Below the pieces are notes generated by a model. The model ran no database searches and was not told where the DNA came from. It saw nothing but the letters and a program-made list of their open reading frames with translations. Shown in pieces: positions 12,665 to 23,178 of a stretch of 64,000 nucleotides of DNA (positions are counted from its first letter, which is position 1; each line of letters begins with the position of its first letter). The position numbers and the translations under genes were made by a program. This DNA is from Hedera helix (Eukaryota > Streptophyta > Magnoliopsida > Apiales > Araliaceae), in contig OX359285.1 in assembly GCA_947179155.2 (NCBI GenBank), positions 9,222,731-9,286,730 of the forward strand. The letters run 5' to 3'.

Positions 12665-13002
12665 GGCTATGTTTGTTCACAAAAAACGTATTGGAATTTG
12701 ACTATTTGTATTAATTTAACACTACTTCAGACTATTTTATTCCATGATGGGGGATTAATAGTCCTATGTACTATTTTTTTTTTTATTATTCCTAAGGCTA
12801 TTTATGTGGAATTATATAATTTCATGAAAAAATTGTGATTAATAGTCTTCCTTATTTTAAGCTATTAAATGGTTTTATGAGACTAATAGTCTACTATTAA
12901 GGGATTAATAATCTTTTATCAAATGATTAAATAGTGTAAAATAGAATTAAATTAAGGTAAATAGTCCAATTCCAAGCATGTTTTTTGCAAACAAACATAG
13001 CC
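12665..13002. mobile_element. Tourist-like (PIF/Harbinger) MITE, 338 bp
   Basis: The terminal inverted repeats are nearly perfect: GGCTATGTTTGTTCAC at the left, and GGCTATGTTTGTTTGC as the reverse complement of the right. The repeat extends inwards (TTGGAATTTGACTATTTG against TTGGAATTGGACTATTTA). The flanking TTA trinucleotides (12662-12664 and 13003-13005) are the usual PIF/Harbinger target duplication. The interior is AT-rich and non-coding. It sits in an intron of the CTR9-like pseudogene. Confidence 0.9.
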
Positions 13003-13720
13003 TTAATATTCTGCTGCATGTGGGTTTATTCGGAGCTTAGTTTTTGATGCTCTATTGCTAAATAGAAAAGTTCCTTTTACAAAGCAAAACATGTTGCAAA
13101 CTTTCATTTTTGGGGATTTCAGCATAAACAGTTTCTTGTGAAATTCTAAAGAAGAAGGGAAACATCAATAATTACAAACTTTCATTATTGGGGATTCAGA
13201 TTAAAATTTTTGTTAATCTGCTTATGCTTATTAAGAACGCCCTTTTTCTTCAGACCTTGGTTTTGTTAATAATTTTCTGTATATGGTACGGGATTATGGC
13301 TAGATTTGGTACCAGTCTAGTTCGATACGGCATTGTACCGATGCCCACTCCTAATTCCATTTGAGACATGTAACAGGCATCCGGATCTTTCAGGTAATGC
13401 TATTGGGTTTGTTTCAAAAATCGATTTTGAAAATGACTCGGTGCAACTCCAAGAACAATGGAAAAGTAGCTGCTTATAAGCACAAGGATAGGCCACAGAC
13501 TGAAGATGAGGATGGTGATAAGAGGAGGAGAAAGGGGGGAAAGATGAGAAAGAGATAGAAGAAGTCACGTTGGATGGAAGGAATGGAAGATGTAGATGCC
13601 AATATGAACTACAGGTAGACCGATAATGAAATGAATGATCACGATGATGACTTTGAATAGAACCCACAGGACCTTCTTGCAGCAGTTGGGCTTGAAGATT
13701 TTGATGTAGATCTCTCTCTC

Positions 13721-13758
<38 letters not shown>

Positions 13759-14030
13759 GAGGGCGGCGGGGGGGGGGGGGGATTGATTCATACCCAAAGG
13801 ACCATTTTCATCCAACCCAATCATATCCGTCCGTTGCAATAGTCAATGGTTTAGATAGACATAACAATTAGTAGAATATGGCCCACTAAAAATTCTCCAT
13901 TATACACTTCAGATGCAAAATAAATAAATAAATAAATTAAGGTTACTGCTGTTCTGTGGTACCCCTAAATTTTTTAATTTTTTGTCTAATGGTATGCTAA
14001 CAGAAAGCCAAAAAAAAAATAGTGGGTACC

Positions 14031-15741
14031 TGTTTGCTTAATTTTAACTTAGGATTTCACACGCAAGTATATGCGATCGAATAACATTATAATGGCAAGT
14101 AAGATATCGTTCTCACAGAGAATTAAAAATAATTATTATCAAATACTAATTTATATCAAATTAATTCTATTTAAACAGATGATTTAAAACTATTAAATAA
14201 AAACTAACTAAAATTAACAATTAAACTAATTTAAATAACAAAGATAAAAATCAGATTTTAAAGGTTTAAAATCATAATTTCCCTCAATACTTAATTTAAA
14301 TCTCTTCAATCCCTTTGTAATTAATTAATTATATAGAATTGTTAACATAGAATTCTGTATAGTATTTATACGCATCTCTCAATTACATATAAACAAATCC
14401 CTATAAATCTGACACTAAGGCAATAGAATTATAAACAACATCCTAATTAAATAAGTTAGTATATTTCTATGTGAATTAAATTAACAAGAATTTGAAGATT
14501 AGATTCTCTTTAAGGTTACATATGGCATATAAGTATATCTCTATCCTATACACAAATCATGATTTTCCATCAATGTAGAAAACACAAACACATGTTATCA
14601 TATCCAGATCTAAATTTATAATTCATCTCTCAGTTTCATATAAATTATCCCAATAATTATCCGTAAATAATTAATTAATACATGAACGCAGATAAATATT
14701 TATCACAAAAATATTTAAATCCAAATCTATAATCCATTCGTCAACTTCATATAGATTAATACATTAATTACTATACATAATTAATACTTTAATGAGAAAA
14801 ATATGATAAACAATTCATATATAATCAAAAAGGAAGAGAATTAATATAAATTACACATTGGGTTCCATTGCACTCTTAATTAATAATTAGCTAATAACTA
14901 AAGAAGAAAATACATTCATAAAATTAGATATCATCATCCCAAGAATTACAATAATAAAAAGAAAAGATTTAGAGAGAAAAGATCTTATTTTTAAAAGGCG
15001 ATATTCAATTCTTCCTTCAATCTTGAATCCTTGCGTGATTCCTCCTTTAGATTTAATAGAAACCTTAATTCTCTATTCTAATTTACTCCTAACTATGTTA
15101 ATCTATGTTAATTCTCTCTAAAATATGTGTTTTGACATGTATTTATAGGTTATAAGTCCAATTCTTAGCATATATGGAAGTACAAATCTAATTGGACATC
15201 AAAAAGAGTGCAAAAATGCGTCAAAACTCAAATCCTGCGTAGCTTACTGACCACCCGGCGCTGTCGCGCCACTTTTGTGAAGGATTAGGGCGCTATAGCG
15301 CCTTCCCTATATTTTGTTTCTGCCATATTAGTGTTGCGGCGACGGTTTATAGGCAATTTTGGGCGTTGTCGCGCCGGTATATCAACTTCGGTGTCTGTTG
15401 AAAAAATAATCATAATTTTCTCATCTGAATTCCGATTAAGACGATTCAAGATGTTCTGAAAAGTTAAGAAGTAGCTCTACAACTTTTAGGATTTGAAATA
15501 TTCTGACTGGATCAAGGTCGAAATCAGGTCTGAAGTGACTGCTGCGTAATTGGCAAGCTAAAAATGCAAGCATAACAACTTCAAATTTTGATCCACCAAG
15601 CCTTTACTCCAATTCCTACAAAACAATATCAAAACATATAAAACTAACATAAAACACTTAAAAACAACTTAATTTACTTAAGAACTTACAAATTATCAAG
15701 TTAAAAGATAGTTAATACACAGGCATAAAACATAGTTATCA
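14031..15741 (-). mobile_element. Athila-like solo LTR, minus orientation
   Basis: The element runs from TGTTTGCTTAATTT to ATAGTTATCA and has an exact GTACC duplication at 14026-14030 and 15742-15746. On the minus strand it begins TGATAACTATG and contains GC-rich dyads (GCGCTATAGCGCC, GCGCTGTCGCGCC). Its 3' end carries a CACGCAAGTATATGCGATCG phrase that is also found in the LTR at 49306-50550. It is 1711 bp long with no coding capacity. Family placement rests on remembered Athila LTR heads (TGATGAGCGG type) and is less certain than the element boundaries. Confidence 0.8.
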
Positions 15742-15792
15742 GTACCGCAGAATTGTTATGCGGTACCCCTATTTTTATTTTTTTCCTTGTTG

Positions 15793-15984
15793 TTAGTGAG
15801 AGTTGCACAACAGTAGTTGAACACTCTTGGAAGACATTGATATTGAATCAATCAGGATATTCGAGGGTTTGAAATCGCGATATATCACTATAGCTTGAAA
15901 ACATAATTTGGATAGCAAGCGCCAAATGCAAGGCAAAGTATAAGAAGCTCGGATGGTGCCGTTGTGTAAGTTGTGTTGGGTCAA
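15793..15984 (-). pseudogene. Protein-kinase fragment (receptor-like kinase type)
   Basis: On the minus strand 15910-15850 reads AIVIYRDFKPSNILID. This is the kinase catalytic loop (HRDLKPxN pattern, here with Y for H), in the YRDFKxSNILLD form found in plant receptor-like cytoplasmic kinases. Upstream frames show a weak helix-like match; downstream the DFG region cannot be read. It is only some 20-60 residues, without start, ATP site or activation loop, so it is non-functional. It lies inside the Mutator-like element 13778-16696, which suggests capture of a host gene piece. Confidence 0.55.
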
Positions 15985-16372
15985 ATGGTGCTATGGTTAT
16001 GAACCTTATTATTCTCATACTCAAATGGTGCTATGGTTAGGAACCTTATTAATCTCATGGACACGAGATGTGGGGATGAAATAGAAGTATGGGTTACACT
16101 GGATCAACAAGAAATGAATATATTGGAGCATGATTTAGACCTTCTGGCATTGGTATCTTTGAATCCAAATCTTGCAAGAAATTGACCTGCTTCATTTTTT
16201 TTCCTTAAATTTTCTTATCTAAAAATTAAGCATATCGACATGGATTATAAATATGTGATCAGTATATTCAATTCCAGTGTTCATATAAGTAATCACAAAT
16301 CTTGATCGTCGTGAGATGTGTTCTATTCAACAACAATAATTTGTTCCAAACTCAAGTGGGAAAAAAATTAGA

Positions 16373-16586
16373 GGTACCGCAGAACTGTTCTGCAGTACCT
16401 CATTGATTTTCCCAGCTTACTTGGCATACCGCGAAATTATTTTGCGGTAGGTGAAAAGAAAAAAAAAAAACTGTACTGCATAAAAATTATGCGGTATCCC
16501 CTAATTTTTTATTTTTTTGCATTTGAGGGGTATTATAGAGATTTTTTTTGTAGGTCATATACCGCAGAACAATTGTGCGAATATGC
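16373..16586. repeat. Cluster of TACCGC...GCGGTA hairpins
   Basis: Four dyads occur close together: 16373-16401 (TACCGCAGAACTGTTCTGCAGTA), 16425-16449 (TACCGCGAAATTATTTTGCGGTA), 16473-16501 (TACTGCATAAAAATTATGCGGTA) and a degraded one at 16559. Another is at 15742-15768 and a decayed one at about 13942-13964. Each is a near-perfect palindrome of about 23-25 bp. All lie inside the Mutator-like element. Confidence 0.8.
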
Positions 16587-17029
16587 TACAAATTGTTATG
16601 TGATAGGCTCCTATTTAAGCTATTGAATATTGCAACGGATGGGTAAGATTGAGTTGGATGAAAAATGCCTCTCCCTTTGGATATGGTTCATTCCCCTATA
16701 TATATATATAACAACTCATTTGAATCTACTTTTACTACTCATGTTATGATATGCAAATTATGGGCTATCGTAAGTGCATGTCAATTTCAGTTGGTTGACT
16801 GCAGACGCTAGGTTAAATTGCTTCAATACCTGAGATGCTCTATTATTATGCATTGCAATGGTTGTTGTCTGCTTATGAACATTTTCTGTCGCAGTGTTTC
16901 TGGGAAGACTCGTATATCTGCTTTTGTTTGTTTTGGTTCTAAGCATCTCATTGTTGTAATTGTATAGGTTATGGCAGGGTTCGTTTCTATAGTAGGTGTT
17001 CTTTATTATTTTCGAAAATCCTTCTATAT

Positions 17030-17105
17030 AAGACTGGTTCTTCCAATAACACTCTTGTTTGGGGGTTCTGCCCCCTGGCGGATTTCTTTTAATAAATTAG
17101 TATAT
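17030..17105 (+). mobile_element. Possible LINE 3' end remnant
   Basis: The phrase GGGGGTTCTGCCCCC followed by TTTCTTTTAATAAATTAG resembles the tail of plant L1-type elements. No coding part or target duplication was identified, so this is a weak call. Confidence 0.3.
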
Positions 17106-17516
17106 AACTGAAAAGAATCTTAGGGTTTCAAATGTATGGACATGGCCTTCTCGTCACAGATGGGAACTTTTTTTGTTTCCAAAATATGATATCTAGTGAG
17201 TTCATCATTATCATCAAATGGTATTTGTCTACTGAACTGGGTATTCTCTCGCATTGCTATCTCAGAACTTCATAAATAGTTTTTTGGCTAACATTTTTGT
17301 TCGATTCTATAGGTCTTTTTTTATTGCTTTTCCCCTCCCTCTTCTATCCCTCTCCCTGAGGTGTTTTTGGTTCTCTTGATGAAGGCGGAAAATCCTCCAG
17401 TTACAACTAGACGAAGGCAGGCATGGTCAGAATCTGATGATGACGAGCCATTGCAGAGACAGCCAGAGTCGAGTCCTGCCAGAGAAAAATCTGCGGACAT
17501 GCAAGAAAGTGATTAA

Positions 17517-18188
17517 GGTGAGAGGTAACGTAAAATAAGCCGTGCAGATGCTTAGAATGACTACAAGTATCAAAATCTATCAATTCAACAAAAGGTGTGC
17601 CACAAGGCCTGGGTGTGAACTGTGAGCAGGTTGGCATTTTCAATCTGATCCATGGGTTCTTTTTAGGTTTATTGTGGAGTTCGAACCCGGTTACTACTGT
17701 ATATCAAAATTGGCTGTTAGGTGACTTGCTCAGTTCTGCACTTTTGCGTGACACCAATCTATCACCGGGAACATCACGTGGTGTCTTCAACATTGTCTTC
17801 AGTTTCACGGTCTGTTTCTTCGTATGGCTATTGAGGGAACAATTTACTTTCATCCATTTAACAACTTTAAATTATATAAGATTCATGCTTTTGCCAAAAA
17901 ATTGTCTATATTGACTGAAATATCTGTCAGCTTTGACCCTAGGTTTGCTTCCAAGTTCTGAAATCTCTAATATTACGTCTCTATTGGTTTGCCTTGGGCA
18001 GCATATACTTTTTTGCCTCTGCATCGCTTCATTTATAAATGTCTCTTATGAACAGTTGTAGCAACAGTCTACAAGGCACAAATATGTGTTAGCTTGAGAA
18101 TCAGCTATTGCATCGATATGCAATCATTTACGCTCTCGGCATGGAATTTCTGCTGTAACTTTGAATTGCTTCCCACTTGAAAAGGTTG
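17517..18188. other. 3' flank of the CTR9-like pseudogene, nothing else recognised
   Basis: The sequence directly after the CTR9-type stop codon probably includes the old 3' UTR. An open frame at 17597-17914 has no recognisable motif and looks like chance. Confidence 0.4.
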
Positions 18189-18197
18189 AGTAAGTGG

Positions 18198-18854
18198 TTA
18201 AATATATTTTTTCCACTATACTCAATCTCAGTTTATAATTGCATCACTGAAATGAAATTTTTTACAATCAGTTCATTAAACTATTTATTTTTTACAAATC
18301 GTCACTTTTTCCGTTGGCGCTTGTTCGGCAACTAATTATAAGTTGGTCAACTCAACTTATAAGTAGGTAAGTTAAAAAAGTTGGTCGAGAACGACTTTTT
18401 TTTTTTACTTACAAGTTAAAAAAAAAGTCAAAAAAATAAGTAAGTTTTTTGTGCTTAAAAAAATGATTTAAAAGTCATTTTTTTTAAGTCGGTCAACCCA
18501 AACGAAATGAAATATGCCATCTTTTATTTTTTCAATGTTCTTATTAAATGACATTTTAGTAATCTTTATATTTTATTTAATTTATAAGTTATTATTATCT
18601 AAACGTATTCACAACTATTATTTATAATTTCTGACTTAAAATAAAAGTGATGCCGAACACTTTTATTTATAAATTTATTAAAATTTTAACTTTAAGTAAA
18701 AAAAAAAAAAGGTCATTCCCGAACGACCCCTTAGTTCGAGTTTACTTTTAACAGAATGATTAAATTTTTTATTTTTTTTTAATCCAATTGTCCATTTGAG
18801 TTTAAAATTCATCACTAAACTCACCAATTTTGCTTTTTTAAAATAAATTTTAAT

Positions 18855-18899
<45 letters not shown>

Positions 18900-19386
18900 T
18901 ACTCTATGTTACACCAAAAAAAGATCAATTTTGCTTTTTAAAAATTAATTTGAGGTATTATAAAAAAAATTGACTTAATAATAATAATAATAATAATAAT
19001 AATATCCTCTCCGTCACATAAAAAAAAAAAAAAAAAAAAAAAAACCAGCTTTGCTTGTTAATTTATTATTATTGTTATTGTTATTATTATTAAATCAAAA
19101 TTTATTTTTAAAATATCTCAAACAAGCAAAATTGGTATTTTGTTTTCTTTTTTGTGAAATGGAGAAGATATTATTATTATTATTATTATTATTAAATCAA
19201 AATTTATTTTTAAAATATCTCAAACAAGCAAAATTGGTATTTTGTTTTCTTTTTTGTGAAATGGAGAAGATATTATTATTATAATTATTATTATTAATTC
19301 AAAATTAATTTTTTAAAATACTTTAAATTAATTTTTAACAAATAAAACGGGTCTTTTTATTATATTTTTTTGTGTAACGAAGACGA

Positions 19387-19419
<33 letters not shown>

Positions 19420-19648
19420 ATCAAAAAATTGATGAGTTTAGTAATGCATTTGTAAATTTAAGTCGATAATTGTGTAAAAATAATATTATTTTAATTATTT
19501 TGTTAAAATTTAACTCAGATTAATAGAAAAAAATAATAATTTATAAAAAATATGAAGTTCAATGAATTAATTGTAAATTTTTTTAATTTAATAATATATT
19601 TATAAACTAAGATCAAGTGTAAAAGGAAAAAATTGTATTTAACTCGTC
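18198..19648. mobile_element. Non-autonomous Mutator-like element with palindromic (TAA)n core
   Basis: The ends are inverted copies: left GTTAAATATATTTTTTCC ... CTCAGTTTATAA; reverse complement of the right GAGTTAAATACAATTTTTTCC ... CTTAGTTTATAA. The flanking 9-bp sequences are GAGTAAGTG (18189-18197) and GAGTAAGTA (19649-19657), one mismatch, fitting the 9-bp duplication of Mutator-like elements. The core has about five copies of a roughly 100-bp unit ending in (TAA)n/(TTA)n; the first two point one way and the last three the other, giving a large palindrome. Two of the reverse units (about 19070-19170 and 19175-19275) are nearly identical. Confidence 0.65.
18317..18730. mobile_element. Probable PIF/Harbinger-type MITE nested in the Mutator-like element
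   Basis: The left end is GCGCTTGTTCGGCAAC, and the reverse complement of the right end is GGGGTCGTTCGGGAATG, similar over about 13 bp. Flanking TTG (18314-18316) and TTA (18731-18733) could be a decayed TTA duplication. The interior is AT-rich with inverted 'aagttggtc/gactt' stretches. The match is imperfect, hence the moderate confidence. Confidence 0.45.
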
Positions 19649-19689
19649 GAGTAAGTAGTGAATTTCTTATGTATACTTAGTGATATACA

Positions 19690-20490
19690 AATAGCCTGCG
19701 CCCCGGCCTGGTCAAGGTTTGGCCTGGCTTGGCCTAAAGGTTACAAATATGTCACATTTTTTTGACTTAGATCTGGCCTGACCTGGCCTGCCAATAAGCG
19801 CAGCTTGGCCTTAGGCCCGGCTTAGGGCCTGGCCTGGTTCACCCAAAACTCGATCTGGCCTGCCAATTTTCTTTATTCGCTATTTCAATTCTCCCACTGT
19901 AGACGAAAATTTCATCTTTGTGACAACTCATTCAATAAAAAAAATAAAATTGACGTTTTTTAATACGTTCATTCATGCATGTTTGTTTATATACAAATAA
20001 AGAAATTCATAAAAACATATTGACTAATGTAATATATAAGAAATTTTCTTACCTAGCTAGCAACCTACACTTCTTATAGATCTTTCATTACATCTTTATT
20101 CTAATAAATACTTAACTTAACAACTAAAAAGTCATTTACAAAATAATAATAATAAAAAAAAATATTTTTAATTATTGTAATTTGAAAGCTGTAACTTGTA
20201 ATACATTACTTTTAATTAATATATCAATTAAGTTTAAAATTTTAATTGATATTTTAATAATATTTAAAATTACTAAAAAAATTATTTGAATAGATCGAAT
20301 CGGACTGGACTGACTTAAGGCTTGGCCTGGCCTACAGGCCTTAATAGGTCCATTTTTTTAGCGCTAAGCCCGGCCTGACCTGACTTATACGCCAAAAGTC
20401 AAAAGTCTGATTTGACCTGATTAACGATTAAGGCCTGACAAGCTCAGATCGAGTCAGATCAAACCGACCTGTGCTACCTGCCCATGTATA
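19690..20490. mobile_element. GGCCTGGC-rich non-autonomous element (hAT-like)
   Basis: Both ends are dense in GGCCTGGCCTG-type words (19695-19865 and 20310-20480) around an AT-rich middle. This is the layout of a known class of plant hAT derivatives whose sub-terminal regions repeat the word 'GGCC(T/C)GGC'. Near-identical TATACTTAG and TATACTCAG flank the element and may be its target duplication. The exact ends are not certain. Confidence 0.45.
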
Positions 20491-20771
20491 CTCAGCGTCC
20501 CAGCATGATACTCTCTCACTTTAATGTTTTTCATTGCATAATATTAATAACAGTCGTCGCTTTGTCATTGGAGGCACTTGAGTCAGAAGTTCCCAGCCAA
20601 GTTGTCAGTCGCTACTGACAAATCTGACATGTCACATTCACAGGGTGAGAGCGAGAGAGTGATGGTAGAGCTGCTGCTGGCTGGTAATTTAGTAGCATAA
20701 GTTGGGTGATAGCTGCAACGACAGAAGCAAGCTATCATAAAACTTAACTCCTGCAAAACACAAATGTCTAG

Positions 20772-21068
20772 GGGAATCGGGGATCCGGTCTAGCGACCGG
20801 TTATTTATTTATTTTTTTAAATAATTTTAAAAAAAATAAGTTTAATTTTTTAAAATTAATTTTTTTATAAAATATAGTGATTTAGATATATATAAATAAA
20901 TAGTGTTTACAGATTATATAATATTATTTATTTATGTATCTAAATCACACTTAAATTATTATATTCTATAAATAAAATTAATTCCAAAAAATAAAACTTT
21001 GTTTTTAAGAGTCATTTAAAAAATAAATAATAAACCGATCACTTAACCGGTCTCTATTTCCCTGTCCC
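20772..21068. mobile_element. Palindromic MITE, about 297 bp
   Basis: The left end GGGGAATCGGGGATCCGG with CGACCGGTTATTTATT is mirrored by the right end (reverse complement GGGACAGGGAAATAGAG, then ACCGGTTAAGTGATCGG and TTTATTATTT). The AT-rich interior is also self-complementary (GATTTAGATATAT / ATGTATCTAAATC). No clear target duplication was seen, so the superfamily is open. Confidence 0.6.
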
Positions 21069-21150
21069 TTTTTTCCAAAACACTAATAGCAAAATACGAA
21101 CTCAAGTCTTCTGTTATATGTCTCTATAACATCTCTTTGTTATAAAAGAT

Positions 21151-21153
<3 letters not shown>

Positions 21154-21231
<78 letters not shown>
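21154..21231. repeat. (CA)n(TA)n microsatellite
   Basis: An uninterrupted run of about 18 CA units passes directly into about 20 TA units. Confidence 0.95.
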
Positions 21232-21236
<5 letters not shown>

Positions 21237-21933
21237 CTGTTAGACAGACATGTAAGAGAAAATTTCATGCCGCAAAAATACCACACTACTCATTTCTCAC
21301 CCTTTTTCTCACTGTATGGTAGCTCTGGAAAAGTCTCTTAAAATTTATAAAAAAAAAAAAAGAAAGAAGAAAGGAGACTCCAGATCCTGTTATCTCCCAT
21401 GCCTAATCCTATTCCTGTTTCTCTCAAAAAATAATATCTACGCATCTCTGACAATCTTTAATTTGTATTAAATTATTAAATAAAAAAATTATTTCTACAC
21501 TTATTCAAAAAAATTACTCACAAATTTTATCTTTCTTTCTCCAGTAAATTTAGCTTGAAGTTCCCACTCGTGTCAGCTTTACACCATTTTACGTATACCC
21601 AAAATAAGATCTCTTTTTCTACGTATCAATAATCTATTAATTTATTATCTAATTTATTATATTAATACTCTATTAATTTATTATAAAATTAATTTTATAC
21701 TAACTGAATCCTCTAAAATAAAAATAAAAATATAAAAACTCAACACCATTTTTTCTCCTTTATAGATCTGGCTCCCGAGTCTAATAGAATTAGAATTGGA
21801 TTTGATTTGCCATGGATATGAATATAGTAACTATGTAATGCACATTTTGATTCCTAATACTTAAATGAAACCAGTTATACATAAAAACAACAGGGGAATC
21901 ATTTGCTTGGTGGGTGCGCCTCAACTTTGGTGG

Positions 21934-22531
21934 TAGGGTGACCAAAAAATCGATTTAGATTCAAAATCGTACCAACAGTTTCGACGTATTTAACAATTCT
22001 AGGTGAGTTGAAAAATCGGATTTGAGGTTTGAATTTGGTTTCTAGACAAAACCGCACATGAAAAAACTGCACTGCACCATTTTTATTTTTATTTTCTGTT
22101 GTTTGACTATTTTCAACATGAACCATATCAAGAAGCATTATTATAGAAGTCACCCTTCAATTAATCTATTTAGAATTATCTCTCATGTAATTATCTTTGT
22201 TTAGAATTTTCATATGTGAGAAAAAAAATTTAATTAATCCATTTAGAATTATCCCTCATGTAACTTCTATTTTACTTTTGTTTAGACAAGATATTATAAG
22301 TAAAGTTGTGTGTGTTATAAAAATGATATTTAATATTGTGTGATGTTAAATTGTTAATTTAAATTGCATAGAATTTAATTATTTCAATTGATTTTGGAAC
22401 CAAAACCGCACTAAATAAAATCGCACCGCACCAATCACAAGCGATTTCATGTACGATTTTAAATTTGTCAAACCACAATTAAGCGGTTTCATATACGATT
22501 TAGGCACCAAACTGCACCATGCTCACCCCTA
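21934..22531. mobile_element. hAT-like non-autonomous element
   Basis: The left end is TAGGGTGACCAAAAAATCG; the reverse complement of the right end is TAGGGGTGAGCATGGTGCAG. TAGGGGTGAGCA is a common terminal sequence of plant hAT derivatives. The interior has repeated 'aaaccgca' and 'gatttcatgtacgattt' words in both directions. No 8-bp duplication was found, so the element may be old. Confidence 0.45.
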
Positions 22532-22559
22532 ATACAAATTTTCTTGGGGGAATGGTACA

Positions 22560-23178
22560 TGGATAACAAAGATTTTACACATTAGTCAGCCAAAAAAAGC
22601 CAAATTAGTCAGTGGGTCCCCCTACCTCTCCCCAGAGCTGCAGGTTTACAGTGAGCAGTAGTGGCAACAGAAGCTTTAACTTGGTGTTGAAAGCAACATA
22701 GAAAAAGCCAAAATATGTTCAAGATGTCATCAAAATCTGTCTACTTGTAAAACATCCAAAGCCAGCAGCATGTGGCAAAATCTCATTCTTGCCTCTCTTT
22801 GAACAAAATTACTAAATCAAAAGAGAATATAATCAAGAAAGACACATGCTTTCACACTCAATTACCACAAACACATAATTAAACTGAACCATCAACCATA
22901 CCCAGACAAACCCTTTGCACAAACAGGAGAAAGAGCTGGCTGCTGCTGCAGGTTCAGACTTCAGACTTCATACATAATATAATCTATGTATACTGAAAAG
23001 CTTAAAACTTAAAGCACTGACCCACCACCATGCGGGTACATTTTTTGGCCTTCGATTCAGAAACCCAGAATTGAAAAACTCACTTTTCTACAAAACAAAG
23101 TGAAGTATGTATTAGTCCAAGAACAGAAACTTAGTGGAGAGCTGTTATGATGAAAATGACTGAATCTTGGTGGTGGGT
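22560..23178 (-). other. Downstream region and probable 3' UTR of the GRF gene
   Basis: No transposon end or coding signal was recognised. The part next to the stop codon at 23179 is presumably the 3' UTR of the GRF gene on the minus strand. Its end cannot be fixed from sequence. Confidence 0.4.

Larger units (their letters stand above)
13778..16696. mobile_element. Pack-MULE-like element with captured kinase fragment
   Basis: The two ends are inverted copies over roughly 80 bp. The left reads GGGGATTGATTCATA ... CATTTTCATCCAACCCAATC ... CCGTTGCAATAGTCAATGG. The reverse complement of the right reads GGGGAATGAACCATA ... TTTTTCATCCAACTCAATC ... CCGTTGCAATATTCAATAG. Long terminal inverted repeats starting with G are typical of Mutator-like elements. 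The target duplication is obscured by CT/TA/GT microsatellites on both flanks. Removing the nested LTR (14031-15741) leaves about 1.2 kb, with a kinase piece on the minus strand and several GGTACCGC hairpins. It lies between the last two recognisable CTR9-like exons. Confidence 0.65.
1814..17516 (+). pseudogene. CTR9/VIP6/ELF8 (Paf1 complex subunit) pseudogene, split by transposons
   Basis: CTR9 is a TPR-repeat scaffold of the nuclear Paf1 elongation complex; in Arabidopsis it is VIP6/ELF8. Exon pieces seen: 1814-1954 (begins MTCVYIPVQNSEEEV), 2701-2760 (YFKQGKVEQFRQIL), 2911-3105 (YADVRYERIAVLNALGA to EPSTWVGKG), 11133-11234 (NLYAANGAGVVLAEKG), 11354-11462 (DVWINLAHIHFAQGNF), 11552-11776 (YYNTDSHVLLYLARTHYEAE), about 13431-13709 (RRRKGGK, QDLLAAVGLEDFDVD) and about 17380-17516 (RRRQAWSESDDDEPLQ ending MQESD and stop). 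Most splice sites still look usable. Damage: exon 2 has lost bases around the usual EEGSS; exon 11354 has an extra T that shifts the frame; the 13431 piece has a frameshift and stops. The TPR exons expected between WVGKG and NLYAANGAG, and the exon for the long charged coiled coil, are absent. Neighbouring transposons fill the gaps. I am confident of the family and of the non-functional state. Confidence 0.9.

Noticed and set aside
17597..17914. 105-codon open frame after the CTR9-like stop
   Set aside because: No recognisable domain; hydrophobic composition is what random AT-rich frames give.
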